Below are positions 1 through 13,029 of a stretch of 64,000 bases of DNA, piece after piece. The DNA is from Echinococcus granulosus (Eukaryota; Platyhelminthes; Cestoda; Cyclophyllidea; Taeniidae): positions 435,329-499,328 of the forward strand of contig NW_020170399.1 in the NCBI RefSeq assembly GCF_000524195.1, read 5' to 3'. The translations under genes were made by a program, and so were the position numbers. The first letter of the stretch is position 1. Each line of letters opens with the position of its first letter. The notes under the pieces were generated by a model. The model was not told the origin of the DNA and searched no databases. It was given only the letters and a program-made list of their open reading frames with translations.

Positions 1-2
1 TT

Positions 3-175
3 GGGAAAATTTTGCGTGAAACAACATTCAACGATATTGTAGAAGAGTATGCAAAAGCTCGTGAAGCAAAATATGAGGAAACAGGTCCATTGTGCATTTG
101 ATGATTTATTAGAAAGAGCAATACAAAAGAAGCAGGGTGAGTTTCAACCTTCTAGAGCCACATTTCACAAAGAGC
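3..175 (+). pseudogene. Unidentified exon-like fragment with an apparent frameshift
   Basis: From position 3 a plus-strand frame reads about 32 charged, helix-like residues (including TFNDIVEEYAKAREAKYEE) and stops at 99-101. A frame shifted by one base from 91 continues in the same style (FDDLLERAIQKKQGEF). Either this is a small pseudogene with one indel, or two exons separated by an unusually short 28-nt intron with a poor donor (GTCCAT). It lies antisense inside or beyond the last visible intron of the TMEM94-like gene. I do not recognise the protein, and it could be chance. Confidence 0.2.
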
Positions 176-449
176 CACTGGCTTTCCAATACATTATTTA
201 AATTCCACAATAAAAAGTGGCTGAATGCTAAAGTGATAATAAACAAGTTTGGGTAAGTCTATTAGGTATTAAGAAAGATCATTTAACATCAAATCTACCT
301 AAAAATGCAAAAAATAGCACTCTTCAAGCTATCACAAATTCCCAACCTTGTTACCCTAATGTCGCTTTTGAGTGGGATTAATGTGGAAGATCAGAAAAGG
401 CATGAGAGGGATGAAAGATGTATTCAAGGAGTTCGGATCAAGAACTTAC

Positions 450-3400
450 TTCGCGTAGACTGGGTTGAGAAGGGAGTGCGGTAGGCAGACGAGACGGTGG
501 TCAATGTATGTGGGGCAGGTGATGAAGGTTTGGATAAGACTCACGGCCCAGCATATCACCACGGAGGGAAGAAAGCGCGCTGCAGTCACCCACAGTAGTC
601 GAAGTATTCGCTGAAATGGAAGGAAGAGGCTAAGGTTCTTTCGTAATCAGACAATTCTCCCTCCATGTTAATGCTACTGCTTCTACTCTTACGAAAATAT
701 GATTAAATGGCGTGGTTGAGATGTGATTCCCATATAAGTTCGAATTATTTAAAAGGTCTGTGCGTGTCATATTTACTTTCCATACCTTTCATATAACTCA
801 TTAATAAAACGAGGCATGGATCTTCCAGCAGCACAGCAAACCGATCCAACAAACAATGTTACTTCATCACACAGCGAGTCGGTGACTTTAAGGTCCATAT
901 CCGAATGACAGAATAATCCCTGTACCATGAAAAATAAATCAGGCCTAAGTCGATTTTAGTGCCTTAATTGGACGTCAAAGAAAGTACAAAAGTAAAATGT
1001 GATCATCAAATCTTGAAAAATGGCTATGAAAACACCTATATATCATTTCATATTAGTAAAAATTGGGAAATTTGTATTTTTAAATTTGTACAAGTTCAAA
1101 AAGTGCAGAATGGGGGATGATGGAATAACAAGTCTGCGTGGAAGCACTGCATGCCGAGAGGGTCGGTTGACTCAAAGTTTAACACTGCAATCCAGATTGA
1201 CTTTGCATAAGCCACAAAATCCTCACTCAATCAATGTCAAATCAAATGCCACTTCTGCCATTAAAATGGGAAGCGAAAAAGAAGCAGAGATACTTCAAAG
1301 ATCAGTTTTAGAATGCTGGCTTTTATAACAGATTCTGAAAGATAAATTAGAACTAAATAAAGAAGTTAAACCTATTTGGATGGTTTTGGGGCATGAATAA
1401 TTAGCTTTATAACAAATAACGATTGCGATTAATTCAACTGTGCACCCATTTATAACGAAATCAATCCCCGTACTTCACGACTAAACATTTCATTGCGTTT
1501 CACGGGTGGTTGCTGAAGGGGGTGGTTTCTTTCCACGGTTCTGCCGAAAATGCTAGTGGCGAGGCATGGAATAACGGCCACAGTAAGCCACAGCACCTGT
1601 CCACCAATGGCGATATGGCCCACAACCGCACCACCAGCTGCTTCCATTGGTCCAGTGGCGCCCAATAGGACGGGTGGAAGCCACACTAAAGTGTCAGGCG
1701 GTTGGGTGGAGCCCATCGGACCAAATTGTACTGGAAAGGCTGGCAGAAAGGCGAGTGAAAGGAGGTAGAAAAGTGCGGCGGCGAAGGAGGAGGCAATGGC
1801 AAAGGTTATACAGAGGTGGATGTTGTTGACTGAGGCATGAGCCTACAAGGGGAACCACAACGGTAATACCCTTCGAATCGGCAAGGAGGGCATTCCACAC
1901 TTTGTAGTGAGCTTGTAAATCTATCTAACCAGAATAACAATTCTACTCGGAGAAACACGTGCAAAAAAGGGGGAGCAGGAGTTATCTGCTCCAGAGGAGA
2001 AGTAATTTGTCTAATATTTGCCTTCCAACAGGACAAAGAGGTAGATGCTTGACTTCAAGCACCTGGAATTGGATGGTGGTAAAGTTAGTTCGTCCAATGA
2101 CTCAGCAGTTTCGATATTAACCCTCTTTAGCATTCAACTTCAAATGAAATAGGGTAGACATTAAGAGATTAGTTCAGCATTTTCAAAATTGAGTAATCAA
2201 CTTTCCTGTAGTTGTAGGGAGCCTTGGTATCCAAGTGGTAGTGGTTTTAAAATACACAATGGAATATACATCTATGAGCAAGGTGGAATGATCTAGACAA
2301 ACAGTAATAAACAGATGCGGAGGTTGTAAAATAGCCTAACAGTGAACTGCAAGAGAAACCTGCGAGACGAGCTGAAGAATATCAAAGTCGGCAAGAGAGG
2401 CACGAGAGATGAGGGCGGCACCAAGAGCAACGAGGCGCCCCGCGAGATTGAGGAGGGGCAAACTGGCGCAGTCCGTCATGTCGCCTGTATTCAACTCTTT
2501 CGCCCCTACGACTGGTGCTATGGGCTCGTGGCCACAGACACGTGGCAGGAGGGGGAAGAGGGCGATCGCGGTGTCACCGCGACAGAAGAGCTCCGCATTC
2601 GTCATTGACAGACAACTCCCCACCACACACACCGTCTCGCCATACTCCTGCATTATTCCAATCATCTCACCAACGGCTGCAACGAAAAAAACACGTTATC
2701 AACCCTATGATTTTGTTCAAAAACCATGCAAAATAATATATCAATGTATTTTTGTAAATTAAGGAGATCTAAGTCGCCATAATATCTATTTGGTTGCTTT
2801 GGAAACAAATTCTCAGTTAATAGTTATTCAGCAATGTATGCCCTCTTCACATCATCAGAGCCTCCCACTCTACGATGCACACCTTCAGAAATTTCCAAAA
2901 CTCAATTAAGACGCCAGTAGTTCCTCCCTGGGTTCAACAAATAAGGTTTTGAATAACGCCTCTACTACGTATTCAAATTACGTCAAAGGTTCGCATTAAT
3001 GCTGACGGTGTTCAATGTTCAGGTAATACAAATGTTTTGCTCTTAAATATAAAGCTGTGGTGTTACACTAGAGCAGAGAAGTTCGTTTTCTGGTCTTCAA
3101 ATTTTCTGCCTAATAATCGAAGAAAGGGAATCCACTTACCGTTTCTCTACCTCTTTGTTAACCTCAACCACTTTTACCTTCCCTATGGGTAATGATAATC
3201 AATCCAACGCCAGGGAATGGAATGAAATCACAAAAAAGAGAGCCAAGCATTCTTGAGATTCCATTGTGCTTACCTGATGGTGTGCAGTCAGTGAAGAGGG
3301 AAACTTTGAGAGGCACATTGTCAACATTCTCCAGGTGAGACCGAATATTTCTGATGCCGGAAGGTAACCTGGACTAAAAGATAAAAAAAGAAACGGAAAA

Positions 3401-6400
3401 AAATATGCAGGGCTTAGTTTTCAGACACTCTAACCCTAAGTAAAGTAGCACTTCTTGCTGTTGGGAAAAAGCGGATCACTTTGAATACTGAATTGATGCA
3501 GATGATCAAATTATTGCACCCTGGACGTCAATTTTACTATTTAATGCGTTTTATTTCTGAATTCAAGGGCTCACCTTGTTAGCAAAGACATAGTTGTAAG
3601 CATCTTCCTCGAGCTGTGGATGGTCTTTCAATCCCTCTTGCGAATCAGCGTCGACGGATTTGACATCGGATGATGATGATGAGGAGGAGGAGCTTAAAAA
3701 AACGGAGTCTTCGAAGGCAAATGACTTTCTCGCCTCTTCGGGAACGATGTTCAACGAGGCGTTAGAAGCCTTCGTGCTGGCATTTGGAGGAGACCACTGA
3801 ACCCGATCATCTGAGACCTCCGTGTCCATATCAAAACCTATCCAGAGGCCGCTAGTGGCCATGTCACCATCTTCACCCCCCACCAAAGGCATGGAGGAAT
3901 TGGACACGGCCTCCGCCACCACGGGCTCTGCCACCACCGATCGCTTCTATTCAAAAGAAACAAATGAGCGTTCCAACTATCACAACTCGTAGTTCACTAC
4001 ACACCCCATTGAGGCGTCAACCGAAACCCCGATGATTCTAGATCTTGAATTGGAATGCACTTTTTACCTTAGGGGAAGTACTCAATGTGGTGAGGCAAGA
4101 GAACTACCAACCACAAGCTCATTAAAATGTGAAGGCTTACCTTAATTTGAACACCTACACGAGCCACGTTTGGCGAGCTGAGAGAATAGGGCTGCTTAAG
4201 AACCGCGACTCCGCCTAAAGAGTACAAAAACAAAAAAGTGAAAAAGTATCCTCACATCGCATTCACTTCCACACACGTTGACACGAATCAACAAATATTG
4301 CTCCAAAAGTAACGTTAAATCAATGTTTTGTGCTGGGGATCACTAAAGTCCCAGGAGAACATTTTGCTCTTACGTTGCGGAGGTGGATTCACCGAAGATT
4401 CTATGATACTCCTCAATTTACACTCTTGTCGAGTTCTCCCTATTATCTAACAGGTCATAGAGACACTATATATTACTAATAATTACAGCATAAATAAAAT
4501 AAGTAGGGATGATTGTCGCCTGGATCTCAGCTCTCCAGCTAACGGACGCAAGGGCAGATATCCTGATCTGGCTGTACATGACTTTGTCGGAATTAAAGAT
4601 CCTGAAACAACATTTACAGCGAAAGTCTATATTCATATCCAGGCAGGCTTTAAAGAGGACAATTTAGTAACTCTCATCTTGGCCTCAAAATGAGCAAATC
4701 TAAACTAACTTGGAGTTAGGATAGGGATGATGGAACCAAACTGATGTTTTTCAAGCTTAGAACATGATAAACATTACAAAAAAGTCAGGGTTCGGTCACT
4801 TTATCAACATGCTCAGGCACAGACACTAGTTGGCGCATTTACCTTTTATGGTGTATTTACAGGTGTTGATAAAAGCACGTTTTTTTGACATTCGCATGGC
4901 CACATGAACGCATGATTAAGCATTTCCGTTAAACAAAGAGCAATTGGTAAGTAAACAAGGCAATTATGAAATTTAACGCAAAACAATAGCAACAATAAAC
5001 AAAAAACATGAGTGAAACCATATCAAGTGAGCAGCACTGCAGCCATAGGCTTTGGTCATGGCTGGGCAATTGAGGAGCTCAATTTTGTTGGCGTTTCAGT
5101 GATAGTAGAACGATAAATTCCTACCTTAGAGCGGGGTAAAGTGAAATAATGAGGACTTTTAGCATAACTTCAAGAACAAGTCGTGCAAATTATCTCCTCC
5201 GACACGCCACTAATTGACGACAAACCTTGGGTTTACTTTCGAATAGACAAAGATGCAAAACAACCGGCTCCAATTCTTCAAGAAAATAGTGACTTCAAGC
5301 GCTAAGGCATTGCGCGATGTCTTTAAGGTGAAAAAACAAGGAAGTTATGTGGGGATTACACATGTGCACATAGTGATAACTCAGAAATTGTCCTGGGAAT
5401 GACCTGACAGGTGATTACATGAACCGAAAGTAAAAATGGAGTCATAATAGGGGGAAGAAATGATAAGAACGATTTTGTAAACGTCATTGGAAATGCCCCA
5501 TCTAGCAGTAAACCCAAGGAGCAGAAATCGGTGAGGGGTTATAGGGGTGAACTATCAATACATAGAAGCATAGTATCTTGATAATGAATTAAATTTATAA
5601 CCATAAAGTTCTGCTAAAGTTACTTAATACAAAGACGCAAATGCTACGTTTTTGAAGCCGAAAAGATTTTGTAGGGGAAAAAAGTTGTAGAATGATATAA
5701 GTAGCTTCGCTGCAGACTACCGACTAAATAAAGTAAGCATAATTGGAACTTAACTTGAAAATTAACAACTTCAGCCCAAATTTTTATTGTTCAAACATGT
5801 TAACACTTATGCTTATTCTCCTTTTTATTGTCAAATCTGGCTAACTTTTCCTCATGCATATATGACGTAAGAGCCCAGAAAAAATTCGGGACGGCATTCA
5901 CCTATTCAAAGCTGGCAGTCACGTGCCAAATTAGAGATCATGTTCTTCCGGTATAACATGCAGTTTCTAACACAGCACCATGCTTTACCTCTACTGAAAT
6001 GACTATAACGCATTATGCATTGTTTACAACCGAGAACACCTCATAAAACCAAATTCACAATCAGGCATGGACAAGCTGAGTCATTTGCAAATTAAATGGA
6101 CAGGTTTCTTAAAGGAGGAAAAACCATCCTTAGTTCAAACAAAAAGAACAAGTGCAATTAAGCACAAAAGACCACTTGATGGTCGACATTAGCAATAAGT
6201 GCGGGGAAGGCAGGAGGACACCCACCGTGGCCGAGCGAGACATTTGGCCTTCGCAACAGACCAGTACCAATAGAAGAGGTGCGAGATGGGACAGAGGTAA
6301 GGTGTCCAGTGCGGGTGCCCTGTGAAGTTGTCCGACTGACTTCCGGTGGCGGATCCGCCAGCGATATGTGGCAGTTCCAGTCCGCCTCCAGGCCCAATCG

Positions 6401-9400
6401 CTCCGCGAACACCCGACTGCGCAGCTGGTTGTCCTGTGGAAGAGAAAGCTCTCGACTCAACTTCTGACTCCTCTCACTGAACACAACCTCATAAGGCTTC
6501 GTGTTATGATATAATTGAGTACGAAGTGTCAGATTCTTGTGAACCTTTTGGAGTAAAGTGAACGCTGTGAATAAAGCCGTAGTGAATTCGTTAAACATAA
6601 TTTTTAACAGGGAGTTGAGTAACCTAAACAGCTGAATTTTTTCCACAAGAACGGGACGAGCGCCACACGAGGTAATGGGCTAACCCTTCGCTCAGAGCTC
6701 ACAGATAAAAAATAAGGACAATAACTTTAGTTAAAGAGAGAAGGTAACAAGTAATAGTCAAATGATTCACTCAGAAATAAGTAGTGGCGAAAGATACGAG
6801 CAACAATTTATGCATAAAAGAGATAAAACGAGATGGAGGAAATATAAACCTCGAACGGACTGAAGAGAACACACCTGAGAGAAGTGCACGAAGCGGATGC
6901 AGGCCTGGTTTAGTTTGCGAATAGTCTCGACAATGCCCGGCATCGCCTGGTACTGCAGACTTACCATTCCGAGGAAGATTTGCTTACTGAAAGCGTCCTG
7001 TAGAGCGGCTGAATCAGCGGGGAATTCGGAGGCTGTGCTTGTCGAACTGTATTGCGGGAGGCAGAGGTGAATGAAGAATAGACCAAAGGTCATTACGAAA
7101 TGCCGAAATGCAGGAGAGGGGACTAGTAACCTCCCCTAGATACCAACCATTGTAACATTTTTTAGCAATTTAAGCGTATAACGGGGACCATGCATTTCCC
7201 GAGCATGGAAGGTGAGCGAGGGCAGTGGAGGAAATAGGGATGAAGGCAAGACTAGAGATAAATAGTTAATAGAAACTTCAAGTTCGGCTAGGAGTAGATA
7301 CTGCACATTCTAAGCCCTTAGCACACCCATCCGATAAACTATTTCGGAGCAAATTGCACATAAATGCTCAAAGCAATTCATGCCAAAAACACTGATCCTC
7401 TGTTAGGCCGAAACAAAAGAACGAATGAATCTGTGACACTTCTGCTCCTGTCATGATCTGAATGAACTCTTGATTCACACACTAAACACATTGTATATTA
7501 GGTGACCATTTAACAAAATAATTCCCACTGAGTGAATCACAGTAACAAGTGTTCAGACGGACCCATGATGTTTACATGAGCAGCACCAATGTTTGCATAA
7601 ACACTTGACTCGATTGAAGGACATACACTTACACGCAAGGAAGAGGACATTTGAGCTTGGTACGACAGCTACCGGAGTAATAAGGGATGTGGTGGTTCTG
7701 AGTGTGCTAAATTACCAAATTGAGGATAACACTTAAGCTAAGGAAATATGCCGAGGCTACCATCCCTGCATACTGTTTAACCATGGAAGTGTTAGCGCAC
7801 CTGTTGGTTTGACAGGCCAGGCGAGGCAAGGACCCACAGCTGAAAGCTACTCGGGGGAGTCTGGTTCTCAGTTTCTGCTTCTTATCGATATTACTGACCT
7901 TCCGAGGCCCCTCACCCGAACTACCCGCGATTGAGGGGTTGGGGGGAAACGCGTTTCTAGTAAGCCGCCGTTTCGGATAGTGTTGGACAGACTCAAGAGA
8001 ATCAAAGAGCACATCAGTGGGGCGGACTGTGGATGTTGAGGAGGGTCGTGTGGTCAGTCGGCTTCTTAACTCGAAGTTCTATAGGAACAGTGGAGAGAAT
8101 AGTGATCACCTACCACGGGCAATTTGAGGACGGGGAAGGGCGCCCGATTAGCACGATCACCATCTGGCCGATTGTCTTGCACCAGGGGAGTTGACTGCAA
8201 GAGCGGCATGTAGGCAAAAGCCAAACAGTAGCTTGTAGAGACATTCAGGTTATAGAAATCGAGCATTTTGCTGCGTTCAGAGTCCATGAGAGATAGAAGT
8301 TCACGACCATTCCAAAAATTGGTGCACAGGGCTGTGACCAAGTCGCCAGAACCCTGGGTCATCACGTGATACCCACAACTCACAGCTTCGCGGTAGATTG
8401 TGCAGAAGCAGTAAGGTACAGGTATGGGCTCAGTCGAGTTATCCTAGGGGCACAGACTTACGCTTAATAGCTTTCATATTACCTTGGGTACTGAAGCATA
8501 AGCCTCCTGTATTCGAAGAGCCTGACTTCGGAAATACAGCAAGTTTTCCTTCTGTCCGCTGTTGAATGCGCCAGATTTGGGTCGAATTAAGCAGTTATCG
8601 GTCTTTTCTATCGCCTTATAGATGCCTAAACTGGCCGCAAGGGAGTAATGTTGCAGCACAGAAGATCGAAAGCCCATATGGTAGGCGAGACCACAAAGAC
8701 AGCGATTATTCACTACCGCAACTGCCTCAGCCTTGCTTTGAGATCCGTCTTTTGCAAAGTACTGCTGACTGACGGCTGTTATTCGCGTGAGGTGGTCCGC
8801 AAAAGCCGCGTAGTGCTCGCGAGTCAGGGGTTGACAGTTGTTTAGCAGGAGATTGAGGCCGATCGGCTTGAGGCAGTCCAAATATCTACCCCATTTTGGA
8901 GATTCGAAGTGAGGCTTGTAAAGATAATCGGGCGGAGAGTTGATATTGAGGATTTCTGGAACACATGGGTCGTTTAGAAGGGAGCTGCGTGGGCCCCGCG
9001 ATCTCCAGAAGCGGCTTTCGACGGCATGCTAAAATCAACAGTAGATGTCAATGACTATTTTTGGATTGAAAAGTATGAATGACGAGAGGTAAAAACTCAC
9101 GCAGGAAATGATGTTTCGCGCCTTAATAGGGCTTCTGGATGTGCCGAAAGAGCTCGAGGTGGGTGGTGGAGGAGCAAGAAATTCATTTGATGGGGGAATG
9201 GGGTTGGGGCCAAGAGAACGCGTGCGCATTGCTTTACGATGTCGGTTTTGGCGCTCACGAAAGAAGAAGAGTTTCTCTGGTGTAGGAATTGGAAGACTTA
9301 TTATCCCCTTTTTATCTACAAAACACATTCTACTGATTCGACCGAGGTGTAACAGTAGCTGCTCCATACGCGAATCAGGCTGAACGAGAACCTGAAGCGG

Positions 9401-10660
9401 AATGGGATATCAGGATGAAAGGCACAAGGAGTGATAGGCACAAAACAAGGCTTACAGTTTTCACCAAATTTCGCAGCAATGAAAGGCCACGAGTGGAGGA
9501 CGAATTCATTTTTCTGTTTGTGAGTCCACAGGACCTCGCGTACTTACGAAGGTGGGCGACACTCATTCCAAGAGTTAGAATCCATATAAGTGGAGCAAAT
9601 AGACTGATTGCAGTGATAAGAAGAAAAGCACTCATTGTAACAGCCCACATAGTACCGACCGATATCAGCATCAAGCGATTGTGCACGAAGACTCTTATGG
9701 ACGAAATTATGATTCCAAGGATAAAGGTGACTGACGCCATCATGAGTGAACAGAATACAGAACCTCTGAGGAATACAAACGATGATGTGCTTTGTATCTG
9801 GGTTTTTTTATTATGGGCCTTCTGCTTCAGGATGTTTTTAATCTGTTCAATGACTGGTGAAGCAGTGACGACTGCTAGGTGGGAGTTGTCTACCAAATGC
9901 ATCGAAGGGTAAGGGCTTCGATTGGTGAGGTCTTTTGCGAGGTGAGGTAAAAAAATATCACCGGCACTATATCTCACTGAACCTTCATCCTAAAAGAGAA
10001 ATGAGTCTGGGCGAAAAAAAACTTACAGGCGCTTCAGTCACTAGAATACAGTCACAACCAATTGTTTGACCAGGTCGCAAATTGATTATATCGCCCTCGA
10101 CCAAAAGACTCACAGGAACGTTTGCAAGATTTCCATCCCGATAGGTCATTTGAAGATTGTAGCTCAGGGAATGGGGTAAATATAATGGCGCATATATCCT
10201 AGGAAGATCATGAGTTCTCATATCTGTAATACAATCAGTCAAAACATCAAGTTACAGTTAATATCTTCTACTATTTTCTCTACCTCAGTTACGGTGACGG
10301 CGAAATGTGATTCCAAACGCTTAATACTTGCTATGATTGTACACATGCTTGCGGAAACCAAAAGGACCACCGAGAAGGCGTTCCAGATTATACTGAAGGG
10401 AACCTGCTGCAAAAACACACTTACGGTATATGAGTAGGCATTTTGCAGCTTAAAATTACTACCACTACAGCAAATAAAAGGACGGTCAGCACATATGCAA
10501 GTGGATATGGAATGGGTATAAATTGGCGATAGTCTCTCCAATGTAATTTGGCATAAATTTCATTATGAAATCGAATACTCTGCAATTGTTGATACAACTT
10601 CCGCAGTGCTCGATCGGTAGATAGGCCTGACGTCGCTTTGGACAACTCATATACATTCAT
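450..10660 (-). CDS. TMEM94: TMEM94-like P-type ATPase-related membrane protein (16 exons, C-terminus off the left edge)
   Basis: Resembles metazoan TMEM94, an ER multipass protein related to P-type ATPases and reported as an ER magnesium transporter. Exons, 5' to 3': 10660-10460, 10406-10256, 10223-10027, 9989-9456, 9391-9101, 9028-8483, 8443-8114, 8078-7801, 7046-6875, 6433-6226, 4214-4141, 3946-3575, 3373-3274, 2676-2360, 1842-1474, 610-450. All junctions are GT..AG and every phase agrees. Family signatures include YRDGNLANVPVSLLVEGDII, CFVDKKGIISLPIPTPEKL (the degenerate DKTG site), LKPIGLNLLLNNC, QIFLGMVSLQYQA, VFAERLGLEADWNCHISL and IMQEYGETVCVVGS. Hydrophobic helices lie in exons 1-2, 4, 15 and 16. 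Exon 15 holds an M6-like QVLWLTVAVIPCLATSIFG and exon 16 an M7-like helix. Exon 16 ends in phase 2 with GTAAGT, so the last helices lie outside the window. The ATG at 10660 aligns with the human N-terminus (LSTDRALRKL versus LSTRKALSVL). The central serine-rich part is longer than in human. Family is secure; the ends of exons 15 and 16 are less so. Confidence 0.93.
4215..6225 (-). other. Long intron of the TMEM94-like gene, nothing else seen
   Basis: About 2 kb between exons 10 and 11. It is AT-rich with stops in all frames, and I see no coding segment, structured RNA or recognisable repeat. The other longer introns of this gene (611-1473, 1843-2359, 2677-3273, 6434-6874, 7047-7800) also look empty. 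Confidence 0.6.
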
Positions 10661-11652
10661 TTCTATCTCAAATTGAAGAGAGACGGTGCGCGGAAAAGAG
10701 GAATCCGCATTCCAAATGACTTAGAGCATGACCTTGACTCTTCTTGCCACCATAAAAGAAGAGTAGTTATTACTAATTTGGGACAGAGTAAAATAACAAA
10801 TGCTCATTATCATTATAACCAGAAATTTCGTAAGCTACAATGTCACGATAAAAAAGAAACTGCTCANNNNNNNNNNNNNNNNNNNNNNNNNNNNNNNNNN
10901 NNNNNNNNNNNNNNNNNNNNNNNNNNNNNNNNNNNNNNNNNNNNNNNNNNNNNNNNNNNNNNNNNNTAAATTCCGAAAAAATTGGACACATTTGCCTTAA
11001 CACTACAAAGTGTGTGAATTTTACAAACAGATAAGGACTCTTCCATTTGTAAAGGCCAACCCTTTTGCTTTCTATCACATCGGATACTATCCACTACGGT
11101 TGTATTATGGGCTAATAATGTGCCTGTCGTTACTAACATTTGACCTGGAAAAAGCGGCTTCAGCTAAATGCTTTTTAATTACTTCTGTCCATTTCAGATC
11201 GTCGCTGGCTGGTTCAGAATGAACTTACAGTTACAAATCCGAAGAAAAATTAGGTTTTATTTTCCCCTTCTCATTAGTAGCCCTTTTAAGGTAAGCTTTT
11301 CTTCTTTAATATATAAGCCTTAATGACAGGATATATTTCACTCACATTATGGCTAGGTGGCCGACTTTATGCAACTATATTAAATTTAATTTTGAGAAAT
11401 TCAGTGGCCGAATGTTTTACCATGTTTCCTCACTTGTTTTATTTTACTATTTCTCTAGTAAAATGTATTTTGTTTTTTTACACCTTTCCTTTATTTATTG
11501 AGCTTTTGAGGAAAGGTGATTGAATCAGAACCACACAATTTATGTTACAGATTTTTCTACCCAAGTAGAAACTGAAGTACAATGTGTTATGATGTACCCC
11601 AATTTTTGCTTCACATTACAATTCACTACGCCCTAGTTAGTGGTGAACTGAG
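10661..11652. promoter_or_regulatory. Divergent intergenic region between TMEM94-like gene and cytochrome b5
   Basis: About 1 kb separates the two divergent start codons, so both promoters and 5' UTRs should lie here. It contains the 100-N gap. No TATA box or other element can be assigned with confidence. The inference rests on gene layout only. Confidence 0.4.
10867..10966. other. Assembly gap (100 N)
   Basis: Run of exactly 100 N, the usual placeholder for a gap of unknown size. The real distance between the TMEM94-like and cytochrome b5 starts is therefore uncertain. Confidence 0.99.
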
Positions 11653-13029
11653 ATGGGCGAGTCTGCTGTGTTTTCCCTAGAAGAGGTCAAGAAACATAAT
11701 TCTGAAAATGATTGTTGGATTGTCATTCATGATAAAGTGTATGATGTCTCAAAATTTCTGGATCAAGTATGTTTCCATTTCGGTACAATGCAGTATACTG
11801 ATATCAATCAATGTATGATGCCGTGAACTAGTTCAGAATCACTACTTTTGTTGCCTATTTTTGTACTAGCATCCTGGTGGTGATTTTGTAATTCTTGAAA
11901 GTGGGGGCGGGTACGCTACGGAAGCTTTTGAGGATGTCGGCCATTCTGAAGCAGCTCGAAGACTTTTGAAAGAGTACTGTATTGGAGTTATTGATAGCGT
12001 ATGATTCTGTATTTCATCAATGCAGGATTTCTAGAAGGATAAAGAATCTTCTCTTAAATTTTCCTCAAACTATTCTCGGGACAAAAAAGCAAGCTTTGCG
12101 TAAGTCTGCCATTATCCTATAAATGAAGTCGATTTATTTGGGTGCATGATTGCTTCATGTTTGGTCGTGCGGTTTTCATGAACACCACACCAATCATCTG
12201 TGATTAGTAAGCTAATCATGGGGGAGTAACCTCCAATGAACACATCGTTCTCTTTTATAGTTACAATTGGATCAATTTCGCAATGCCAGTTTCTGTGTTA
12301 TTAGCTGGCACATGCGCCGCCATGCGTTTCCTTCGGTTTCGATGAAACCACCGCTGTTTTCTTCTGTGTACTCATCATGTTCGAATACAAAATAGTTAAT
12401 CTGGTGAATTGTATGTTCGGCTGCCCTTGGGCTCATTGTGCCAAATTAAACCTTCGGATTATTGAAACTCAGCACAATATTAGTTGAAAAGTGTTTCTTT
12501 GCTTTGTGCGACGATTCCGTCAATCTCTGTGCCCAGTCTCGTACACGTTTCTGCCGCATTTTGGCCTGTTAAGCCCAATTTTAAAACTTGGTTGGCTCTG
12601 ATTGGCTCGAATTTTTCCCAACATTTCTTCGGGTAAATTGCTGCTCATCCGGATTCGCTGTTTCTTATGGTATTCTCTCTGATAACGTCTTGTTTAATTC
12701 CTTGTGTGAAGTGCTGCGTTGTAGCTTTCTCTTCAGGAATACCGATTCAAACCCGTTTGCTAGGTTCTTTGTACCTGCGCTTCATCCTAACCCTAGTTTC
12801 GTTAACATTCCCATTGTGGTGATGGGAGTTCATATATGTTCTTATGATTTTACCAGGAAGAAATGCTAGACTTTTCTGCTCTAATGTATATGTTTTCACT
12901 TAGGCTGTTTTCAGTATCACCCCGGACTTTGTGTAAACTGATTTTTCTCTTTTCAGTGGCTGGACTGGTGCTCTCCTTCCCGTTCTCATAGCAAGTGTGG
13001 CAGTGGCAGCTTATTTCTTTGCTAAGTAG
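11653..13029 (+). CDS. CYB5: Tail-anchored cytochrome b5
   Basis: Small haem electron carrier serving desaturases, cytochrome P450s and related enzymes on the ER or outer mitochondrial membrane. Four exons, phases consistent: 11653-11766, 11870-11998, 12035-12099 and 12957-13029 (about 126 aa). Exon 1 begins [16 protein letters not shown] and contains [19 protein letters not shown]. Exon 2 opens with the first haem-ligand motif HPGGD and carries the second as [14 protein letters not shown]. The last exon encodes a hydrophobic tail anchor ([19 protein letters not shown]) ending in AK. Intron 2 is only 36 nt, while intron 3 is 857 nt. The exon 3 acceptor could be 3 nt further on (AG at 12036-12037), which would delete one Lys. 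The short basic tail fits ER or mitochondrial targeting and does not decide between them. Confidence 0.95.

Noticed and set aside
9108..9912. Plus-strand frames of 91 and 165 codons
   Set aside because: Antisense to TMEM94-like exons 4 and 5, whose minus-strand reading matches the family.
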